A stretch of DNA of 39,653 nt from an uncultured Robiginitomaculum sp. (GTDB lineage Bacteria; Pseudomonadota; Alphaproteobacteria; Caulobacterales; Maricaulaceae). Shown piece by piece: positions 33,507 to 39,653 of the stretch (position 1 is its first letter; the number at the start of each line of letters is the position of its first letter). The notes beneath the pieces were generated by a model. The model worked only from the letters and a program-made list of their open reading frames with translations, had not been told where the DNA came from and did no database searches. The translations under genes and the position numbers were made by a program. The stretch is taken from NCBI GenBank assembly GCA_938001945.1, contig CALLBH010000148.1:1-39653 (forward strand), written 5' to 3'.

Positions 33507-33515
33507 TGTGGATAA
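33507..33515 (-). promoter_or_regulatory. Perfect DnaA box in the dsbB / RodZ-like intergenic region
   Basis: TGTGGATAA is the exact inverse of the DnaA box TTATCCACA. It lies about 46 bases upstream of the RodZ-like start in a 190-base AT-rich gap. A single box suggests regulation by DnaA rather than an origin. Confidence 0.45.
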
Positions 33516-33560
33516 ATGTTATTTGTGGGCGCGCATTTATCTCAAGGGGAAGATTAAAAC

Positions 33561-34277
33561 GTGACCACACAAATCGACAGCATCGATTTTGATCGCCATA
33601 TTGGGCAAGAGCTTCGCGATGTGCGTGAGTCTTTGGGGCTGTCCCTGGCGGATGCGTCTGGCAAATTAAATATCAATAGCGACTATCTTCGCGCAATCGA
33701 AACACTCGACACTGACGCTCTGCCCAATGCGGGTTATGGCGCTGGCTTTGTGCGCAGCTACGCAAAGCTTCTGGGGTTAAATCCTAAAGACGCTGTTGCG
33801 CGCTACAAAGCAGATACGGAAACAGCGCCTGAGCCTAGCCGCTTTAGCGCTCCGCATTTTGTAGCTCGCCGTGAAATTCGCCTTCCGCGTGGCACCTTTG
33901 CTGCAGCCCTGATCGCCGTAACCTTCACCTCACTGGCTGTATGGTATGGCACATCAACAACGGCGCAATCCCCTGAGTTGATTGTGGAAACCGCAGAGAC
34001 AATCGTCAATGCGGCGCCTGTTCCAAAAATCACGCTCGATCCCGCGCTGATTACCGTTGAAGCAATTTCTACAAGCTGGATTGAAGTGCGCGGCGCGGAT
34101 AATATTGTCGTTGCAAGTAAAATCCTTGTCGCCGGGCAGAATTTTGAGCTCCCGCGCAGCGAAGGCATGATGCTTGCCGCGCGTGATGGCGGCGCCATCA
34201 AAATCCATCGCGGCGGAAACATCTCCGGCCCGCTTGGCCCCAAAGGCGTTCCCTTGGTCGCCTACCCGCTCCCTTAG
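33561..34277 (+). CDS. RodZ-like helix-turn-helix membrane protein
   Basis: The 238-residue protein starts at GTG 33561 after AGGGGA. It has a Cro-type HTH_25 domain (residues about 12-80, IGQELRDVRESLGLSLADAS), a membrane helix (about 112-130) and a short C-terminal DUF4115 domain (about 160-238). This is the RodZ plan: cytoplasmic HTH that meets MreB, one helix, periplasmic beta domain. It is shorter than E. coli RodZ (337 residues), as common in alphaproteobacteria. RodZ helps set cell shape. Confidence 0.8.
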   Translation: MTTQIDSIDFDRHIGQELRDVRESLGLSLADASGKLNINSDYLRAIETLDTDALPNAGYGAGFVRSYAKLLGLNPKDAVARYKADTETAPEPSRFSAPHFVARREIRLPRGTFAAALIAVTFTSLAVWYGTSTTAQSPELIVETAETIVNAAPVPKITLDPALITVEAISTSWIEVRGADNIVVASKILVAGQNFELPRSEGMMLAARDGGAIKIHRGGNISGPLGPKGVPLVAYPLP

Positions 34278-34373
34278 ACAAACCCAACTGTACAACTCTA
34301 AGCCCTGCGCCTTTACGCCGCTTGTCTGCGCGCGGCTATGCTCCTAAGTTAGAGATACTACGAAGGGGCCTAT

Positions 34374-35390
34374 TTGAATATGCAGTCCAAACCGACACTC
34401 GTGCACAGCGCGTCCAGTCCAATCGACAGATTATTGGCACTGGCTTCTGATGATATGAAACATGTCGACGCGATTATCGTCGAGCGCATGCAAAGCCCTG
34501 TGGGCATGATTCCCGACCTCGCCACACATTTGGTCGGTGCAGGCGGCAAACGGCTGCGTCCATTGCTCACTATCGCCAGCGCGCATCTTTGTGATTATGA
34601 GGGCGAATCCCATCACAAGCTCGCCGCGGCGGTAGAATTCATTCACAGCGCGACTTTACTACATGACGATGTCGTTGATGAGAGCGCGCTGCGCCGTGGC
34701 CGTAAAACCGCCAATCGCGTCTGGGGCAATAGCGCCACAATATTAGTTGGTGACTTTCTTTTTGCCCGCGCTTTCAACCTGATGGTTGAGACGCAAAATA
34801 TCGAAGCCCTAGGCATATTGTCTAACGCCTCTTCCGTGATTGCGGAGGGCGAAGTGCATCAACTCGCGGCTCTGCGCAATGTCGATATGACCGAGAGCGT
34901 TTACATGGACGTGATCGGCGCGAAAACAGCCGCGCTGTTTTCTGCTGCCGCTGAAGTCTCTCCTGTCATTGCAGGTTGCCCGCTGGCCTACCGTCAAGCG
35001 CTACGCAGATACGGCCAAGAGCTCGGCCTCGCCTTTCAGCTTGTCGATGACGCGCTGGATTATGGCGGTATGGAAAGCGCTTTGGGGAAATCCGTCGGGG
35101 ATGATTTCCGCGAAGGTAAAATGACCCTTCCAGTTATTCGGGCCTACGCCTCTGGCAGCGATGACGATAAGGCCTTTTGGCGACGCGTTATATCTGAGCA
35201 TGATCAAAAGGATGTCGACTTAGAAATCGCGGTATCCAAATTACGCAAAGCGGGCGCGCTAAAAAGCACGCTCGATGAAGCCCGCCGCCGCGTCGAAAAT
35301 GCGAAAAAGGCCTTGGCCATTTTCCCGGATAATGAGTGGAAAGCCGCGCTGAAAGACATTGCTGGATTTGTTGTTGCCCGCGTAAATTAG
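34374..35390 (+). CDS. ispB: Polyprenyl (octaprenyl/decaprenyl) diphosphate synthase
   Basis: The 338-residue protein has both aspartate-rich motifs of trans-prenyl synthases: DDVVD at 98-102 and DDALD at 225-229, with GGKRLRPLL at 58-66. It makes the long isoprenoid tail of ubiquinone from IPP and a short primer. TTG 34374 lies 5 bases after GAAGGGG, so it is the likely start; ATG 34380 is the alternative. Chain length (Q8 or Q10) cannot be told from the sequence, so the symbol is by family. It converges on the WecA-like gene. Confidence 0.9.
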   Translation: MNMQSKPTLVHSASSPIDRLLALASDDMKHVDAIIVERMQSPVGMIPDLATHLVGAGGKRLRPLLTIASAHLCDYEGESHHKLAAAVEFIHSATLLHDDVVDESALRRGRKTANRVWGNSATILVGDFLFARAFNLMVETQNIEALGILSNASSVIAEGEVHQLAALRNVDMTESVYMDVIGAKTAALFSAAAEVSPVIAGCPLAYRQALRRYGQELGLAFQLVDDALDYGGMESALGKSVGDDFREGKMTLPVIRAYASGSDDDKAFWRRVISEHDQKDVDLEIAVSKLRKAGALKSTLDEARRRVENAKKALAIFPDNEWKAALKDIAGFVVARVN

Positions 35391-35399
35391 CCCCGGACT

Positions 35400-36428
35400 T
35401 TAATCTCTGAGCGGCAAGCGGCGATGCACCAATAAATATATAGTCATCGACAAAACAACAAAGCCAAGGAAATAAGCCCAAGAGCTTAGCATTTCCGATA
35501 CGCCGCCAAAGACCGCGGCAAAAGCACAGACCAGCGCTAGAAATCCATATATCAGCGTGACCGTAACATGGCTTCGCCCCGCAATGATGCTACGTTGATA
35601 AAGATGCCTGCGATGCGGCGTTGTGAGTTTTTCGCCGCGCCGAAGTCGCACCGCCATCGTCAAAAGGCTATCGGCTAAAAATGGCATCAGCAGGATCGGT
35701 CCCACATAAAGCAAACGCTCACCATAGGGATGTGCGGGAAGCGACAAACACGCCACTGCAATCATATAACCAATAAAGAGTGAGCCCGTATCACCGCAAA
35801 ATATCTTGGCCTTATTGCGTAAATTATAGGGCATGAATCCAATCAGCGGGCCAACTAAAAGCAAGCCAAATATCGCCGCAGTCGTAACGCCGCCAAGCAA
35901 CCCGCAAATGACCAAAGCGATGCTGACGATAAGCGCCGTTAAGCTCATTAAGCCATTCGCGCCGTCCATGAAGTTCACCACATTAATGACGACGAATATC
36001 CACAGCGCCGCGCCAAAATGCGCTAGAGGATCCGGGAATTGAATCACAGCTTCGCCAAGCGGTAAAGCCAAGGGCAAGCCTGTAATAAGCGGCACAGCCG
36101 CGCTAATAATTCCAATGAGCAAGAATTTGACAGATGTCGGAACGCCGAAAACATCATCAATCAAGCCCAGCGCCGCCAGCAGCAAACCTAAACCGAATAA
36201 GGCTTGTATATCCGCGCCAATATTAAAGTTGGGATAGAATTTCGACAGCGCAAACATTACGGCAAATGCGCCGATTACGACCCCTAGACCGCCCGCCGTC
36301 GGGGTCACTGTGCTGTGTGAGCTACGCGCGTCCGGGTGGTCAGATATTTTTAGGGATACCGCGAACCCTGTGACAGCTAAAGCGACGAAAAATCCGATCA
36401 GCGTGATATGCGTGAACATCTCGCTCAT
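35400..36428 (-). CDS. Undecaprenyl-phosphate sugar-1-phosphate transferase (WecA/MraY family)
   Basis: The 342-residue protein has about ten helices and the family motifs in order: Asp91-Asp92 (LIDDVFG), NFMDGANGL at 152-160, Asp213 in CGDTGSLFIGY, and PHRRHLYQR at 271-279. These bind Mg2+ and UDP-sugar. The HRRHLYQR form is closer to WecA (GlcNAc-1-P transferase) than to MraY. It starts O-antigen or other glycan synthesis on the lipid carrier. The start overlaps the ispE stop by four bases. Confidence 0.87.
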   Translation of the reverse strand: MSEMFTHITLIGFFVALAVTGFAVSLKISDHPDARSSHSTVTPTAGGLGVVIGAFAVMFALSKFYPNFNIGADIQALFGLGLLLAALGLIDDVFGVPTSVKFLLIGIISAAVPLITGLPLALPLGEAVIQFPDPLAHFGAALWIFVVINVVNFMDGANGLMSLTALIVSIALVICGLLGGVTTAAIFGLLLVGPLIGFMPYNLRNKAKIFCGDTGSLFIGYMIAVACLSLPAHPYGERLLYVGPILLMPFLADSLLTMAVRLRRGEKLTTPHRRHLYQRSIIAGRSHVTVTLIYGFLALVCAFAAVFGGVSEMLSSWAYFLGFVVLSMTIYLLVHRRLPLRD

Positions 36429-37270
36429 GACGGATCACCAAATCCGCCCGCCCAAATCCACCACTGTGGATATTTGGCGGCGAGTTGTTTTTTGATATTT
36501 AGCGCGCTGTGCATATCATGCGTTATGGCAAAACAGCTCGCGCCGCTACCGGACATGCGCGATAATTTCACGCCGGGCTGCACGGCAAGCTCCATCAATA
36601 TGCGCACGATCTCGGGCTGTAGATCACAGGCAATCGGCTGTAGATCATTACGCCCTTCAAGGGCCGCCTCAACTAAATCATCATGAACGGGTTGTTTCAA
36701 ATCCCCTGCAGGACCTTGGTCAAAGGCTTGAAATATTTTGCCTGTTGAGACCGGCAGTCCGGGATTAACCAGCACGCCATAATGACGCCGCTGTCCCATC
36801 ATGCGCGATACATCCTGCCCAATGCCTTGCATCATTGATGTGCGTGAATAGAGACACACTGGAATATCCGCGCCGATTTGCTCTGTATTTTTAAGATCGC
36901 TAACGGAAAGGCCTGCAAATGCCGCAACATGGCGCATCGCAGCTGCAGCGTCGGCGCTGCCCCCGCCTATCCCCGATGAAACGGGGAGGTTTTTGGTAAG
37001 ATGAAACTTAAGTTTCGGCCCGCCCAATTGGCCGCGCGCAAACCGTGCTGCGCGCAGAATGAGGTTATCTTCGTCAGCCGAGAGCCCCTTAGAGAACGGC
37101 CCGTCAATTGTAAGTGAAAAATCATCTGCGGACTGCGCGGTAACAATATCCGCAGCGTCCGCGAAAATAACGATTGAGCTTAGCGGATGATAGCCATCAC
37201 TTTGGACTTCGCCGACATGAAGCGTCAGGTTAATTTTGGCACGCGCAAGCTCTATGACAGGCTTTGACAT
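36425..37270 (-). CDS. ispE: 4-diphosphocytidyl-2-C-methyl-D-erythritol kinase
   Basis: The 281-residue GHMP kinase has Lys12 (AKINLTL), the ATP loop PVSSGIGGGSADAAA at 96-110 and Asp135 in GADIPVC, all in IspE form. It phosphorylates CDP-ME in the MEP pathway of isoprenoid synthesis, supplying IPP for the polyprenyl synthase nearby. It lies 18 bases after the TPR lipoprotein gene and overlaps the WecA-like gene. Confidence 0.95.
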   Translation of the reverse strand: MSKPVIELARAKINLTLHVGEVQSDGYHPLSSIVIFADAADIVTAQSADDFSLTIDGPFSKGLSADEDNLILRAARFARGQLGGPKLKFHLTKNLPVSSGIGGGSADAAAAMRHVAAFAGLSVSDLKNTEQIGADIPVCLYSRTSMMQGIGQDVSRMMGQRRHYGVLVNPGLPVSTGKIFQAFDQGPAGDLKQPVHDDLVEAALEGRNDLQPIACDLQPEIVRILMELAVQPGVKLSRMSGSGASCFAITHDMHSALNIKKQLAAKYPQWWIWAGGFGDPS

Positions 37271-37288
37271 TTCACCGGACCTCTCGCG

Positions 37289-39010
37289 TTAAGGCATGCC
37301 CGCCGCAGCTTCGAGGCCGCCTTTAAGTTTGACCTCAAGACGGGCGCGCTCTTCGTCTGTCGGGTCAAGATCAAGGGCGTGACGCCATTGATAACCCGCC
37401 TCGCGCAGACGGCCGAGCTTCCAATAGACATCACCTAAATGATCTATAATCGTCGCGCTATTTGGAGCCTTCTCCGCCGCGTCTTCGAGATGAACCCGCG
37501 CTTCGCTATATTGACCCAATTTGTAATGCGCCCAGCCCAAACTATCAATAATTGCGCCGCTATCAGGCTCTAACTTGACCGCCGTGCGGATCATATCAAA
37601 AGCTTCGTCTAGATTTTCGCCGCGCTCCACCCAGCTATATCCGAGGTAATTCAAAGCATCGGCATATTCGGGCTTAAGCTCTAAAACGCGTTTGAAATCT
37701 GCCTCGGCTTCGCTCCAGCGATCCAGTTCATGCAAGCATATCGCTTTGAAATACAGCGGCTCTGGATTTGAGGTTAGCTCTTCATCGCTCATTTCCGCAA
37801 TCAATGCTTCATATTGCGGCAAAGCAGACGCATAATCTTCTTTGATCAGATAGCCTCGCCCGAGTGACTCGCGCACAAGGAAAATCGGATGATCATTAAC
37901 CAAGCCCTTTAGCAAGCTAATCGCGCGGTCATCTTCGTCATTACGAAACATCAAGTTCGTGCGCGCAAGGCGAGCCGTGACCGTATAATCTGAGCGATCA
38001 TCTACTGTTTTATAAAGCTGCTCGGCATCAGCTTGGCGATCTTCACGCTCGAGAACTGTGCCCAACCAGATTTTCGCAAAATCTTCATCCGGGTTGAGCA
38101 TCAACGCAATGCGCAGATAAAACTCGCCAAGATTATGCGCGCCGCCTTCACTGAAATAGGCTCCTGCAGGATCAATCAAAGCGCGCGCGGCATGGTCTGC
38201 GGCGCTCATTTTGCTATCCAAAGGTTGACCGGATTTTAGGCGCGTTAGTCCCGTAAATATGGGGCCGCTTTCAACCGAGCCGCGCCGCGTTGAAAAACTC
38301 TCCAGCACAGCAATCGCGCCGGGAATGTCATCGCTTTGGGATTTGTGGCGCGCTTGGGACATGATGCGCAAAATCGGACTAACACCTGTATTGGCCACAA
38401 GATCAAATGTCCGGTCAGCTTCTTCGGTATCGCCAGTCTCGCTCAGGATAATCGCCTTTTGCATGGCCGCGATCACATCGAAATATCCGCCAACCTCAAT
38501 TTCGTCAAAAATCTCTAATCCGCGCGCCTCATTGCCCGCGCCATATTGCGCCCAGCCTTCCATCATCGCAATCAACACGCCAAGCGCAGGATCATCTGGC
38601 TGCTCAGCAAGGCGTTTGGCGGCTTTGCTGTAGCGGCCTTTGCGCATGTCATAGGCAGACAGAACGATGCGCGACATAGGCTCCGTATTATCAAGCGAGC
38701 TCATTTCAATGGAGAGCGTGCGCGCAAGTGTTATGTCACCGGCCAAAACTGCAGAACGAATAGCCTCTGCGCCGAGCTCTATATTTTTCGTATCGCGGGC
38801 AAAAGCTGCGGAGAAATATTTCGATCGCGCCTGCGCGTCTTCCATTTGATCGGCATATTTACCGGACAAATAGTCTGCATATAATTTGGCCTCGGGCGGG
38901 CTATCGAACCCCCGATAGTCTTGGGGTCCGGCGGCATTGGCGCAGCCGCTCATCATTACGCCAAATGCAGCGGCGCAAATGGCGCGAAGTAAACTCTGTT
39001 TCAATGTCAT
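37289..39010 (-). CDS. Large TPR lipoprotein
   Basis: The 573-residue protein begins with a lipobox (FGVMMSGC, Cys at about 23). Tetratricopeptide repeats fill much of the rest; the clearest are near the C-terminus, from about 410 to 560 (WSEAEADFKRVLELKPEYAD, then YSEARVHLEDAAEKAPNSAT). It is probably an outer-membrane or periplasmic scaffold. A TPR gene before ispE is also found in Caulobacter relatives as I recall. Function unknown. Confidence 0.85.
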   Translation of the reverse strand: MTLKQSLLRAICAAAFGVMMSGCANAAGPQDYRGFDSPPEAKLYADYLSGKYADQMEDAQARSKYFSAAFARDTKNIELGAEAIRSAVLAGDITLARTLSIEMSSLDNTEPMSRIVLSAYDMRKGRYSKAAKRLAEQPDDPALGVLIAMMEGWAQYGAGNEARGLEIFDEIEVGGYFDVIAAMQKAIILSETGDTEEADRTFDLVANTGVSPILRIMSQARHKSQSDDIPGAIAVLESFSTRRGSVESGPIFTGLTRLKSGQPLDSKMSAADHAARALIDPAGAYFSEGGAHNLGEFYLRIALMLNPDEDFAKIWLGTVLEREDRQADAEQLYKTVDDRSDYTVTARLARTNLMFRNDEDDRAISLLKGLVNDHPIFLVRESLGRGYLIKEDYASALPQYEALIAEMSDEELTSNPEPLYFKAICLHELDRWSEAEADFKRVLELKPEYADALNYLGYSWVERGENLDEAFDMIRTAVKLEPDSGAIIDSLGWAHYKLGQYSEARVHLEDAAEKAPNSATIIDHLGDVYWKLGRLREAGYQWRHALDLDPTDEERARLEVKLKGGLEAAAGMP

Positions 39011-39086
39011 AACCTTTATATTGGCGATTTCGGCGCCATTACCAAGCCCGTAACACAGGCCGTCTCATCACGTTATCGCGCGCTGC

Positions 39087-39653
39087 TTACATATTTGGAT
39101 AATTTGGTCCGCCGCCGCCCTCAGGAACTGTCCAGACAATATTCCGGCTGGGGTCTTTGATGTCACAGGTTTTGCAGTGAATGCAATTTTGCGCGTTGAT
39201 GTTAAAGCGCGGGTTAGACCCGTCATCATCACGCAGAACCTCATAAACGCCTGCAGGACAATAGCGCTGCGCTGGCTCGTCAAATTCAGGCAGGTTCACT
39301 GAAATCGGAATAGACGCATCAATCAGCTTCAAATGACTTGGCTGTTCTTCGCTATGGTTCGTGCTGGTGAAACTCACATTGGTCAGGCGATCAAATGAGA
39401 TCACGCCGTCCGGTTTCGGATAATCAATTTTCTTATGCTTATCCGCTGCGTCCATTGAGGCCGCATCGTCTTTTTTATGACCCAGCGTTGTCGACAACTT
39501 ACCTTTAAACAGACTGCCAATCGCGCCGATGAGATTAAATTTAAACACGGTGTTAATCCACATATCGGGACCGCCGAGCATCATGCCGCCAAGCAGCGGG
39601 CCGAAGCGCGCATTGAGCGGCGCGACATTGCGCACAGGTTTGAGGTCCTTCCC
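39087..39653 (-). CDS. Electron transfer flavoprotein-ubiquinone oxidoreductase, C-terminal part (cut by right edge)
   Basis: The visible 188 codons are open to the window edge (reading GKDLKPVRNVAPLN first), so the start lies outside. The C-terminal 4Fe-4S domain is clear: Cys in QRYCPAGVYEV and the CxxCxxC of NCIHCKTCDIKDP, followed by IVWTVPEGGGGPNYPNM, the usual ETF-QO ending. The enzyme passes electrons from ETF to ubiquinone in the inner membrane, serving fatty-acid and amino-acid oxidation. Confidence 0.95.
   Translation of the reverse strand, partial: GKDLKPVRNVAPLNARFGPLLGGMMLGGPDMWINTVFKFNLIGAIGSLFKGKLSTTLGHKKDDAASMDAADKHKKIDYPKPDGVISFDRLTNVSFTSTNHSEEQPSHLKLIDASIPISVNLPEFDEPAQRYCPAGVYEVLRDDDGSNPRFNINAQNCIHCKTCDIKDPSRNIVWTVPEGGGGPNYPNM

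Noticed and set aside
33368-33560. Replication origin suggested by AT-rich DNA and a DnaA box
   Set aside because: Only one good box, and neighbours are not the usual alphaproteobacterial origin genes.
1-39653. Mobile elements, CRISPR or defence systems
   Set aside because: No transposase, integrase, direct-repeat array, restriction or toxin-antitoxin gene was seen.

Overview
The window looks like chromosomal DNA of a marine, aerobic alphaproteobacterium, most likely from the Hyphomonadaceae/Maricaulales/Robiginitomaculaceae side of the Caulobacter relatives. The signs are a group-2 style Mrp cation/proton antiporter, ubiquinone genes (COQ7-type hydroxylase, polyprenyl diphosphate synthase, ETF-ubiquinone oxidoreductase), a DUF2336 protein, a CpaF ATPase, and a pair of inverted REP-like repeats of the CCTCATCCTGAGG type that I associate with Caulobacter relatives. 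The genus is inference. Genes are tightly packed with many ATGA overlaps. I see no insertion sequence, prophage, CRISPR array or restriction system.

Layout. 1-3343 (minus): Mrp antiporter genes in transcription order E-F-G-DUF4040-B-C-D, with D cut by the left edge. 3474-4784 (minus): DUF2336 protein. 4885-6996 (plus): oligopeptidase B. 6998-16668 (minus): a TonB energy-transduction region in two blocks. The upstream block (16668 to 9841) is DUF3450, DUF3450, a long TtpC-like ExbB, a short ExbB, ExbD, ExbD, TonB and a long TPR protein, closed by a strong terminator. The downstream block (9710 to 6998) repeats only the TPR and TonB parts, plus a mini-TPR protein. Its two transcription starts each carry a 19-base palindrome very close to a Zur (zinc uptake regulator) box, 18-19 bases before the start codon. 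16971-17044 (minus): tRNA-Gln.

17251-23212: SppA protease, a VOC protein, two small secreted proteins downstream of an alpha/beta hydrolase, a family-4 glycosyltransferase, and infC with an apparent ATA start codon. 23284-23409: REP-like inverted pair. 23423-31123: lipoprotein, DUF885 peptidase, CpaF, a DUF2807 adhesin-like protein, two tandem DUF4197 proteins and a serine beta-lactamase-like esterase. 31142-39653: acyltransferase, dsbB-coq7 pair, RodZ-like protein, polyprenyl diphosphate synthase, a WecA/MraY-like transferase joined to ispE, a large TPR lipoprotein, and the C-terminal end of ETF-QO.

How it fits together. The main system is the TonB region: a complete envelope energy transducer of the Vibrio TonB2/TtpC type with doubled DUF3450 and ExbD genes, next to a partial duplicate that lacks its own motor and appears to be switched on by zinc shortage. 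I infer that under zinc starvation the cell makes a second TonB and TPR partner that work with the shared ExbB/ExbD motor. The isoprenoid genes (ispE, polyprenyl synthase), coq7 and ETF-QO share a quinone and polyprenyl-carrier theme.
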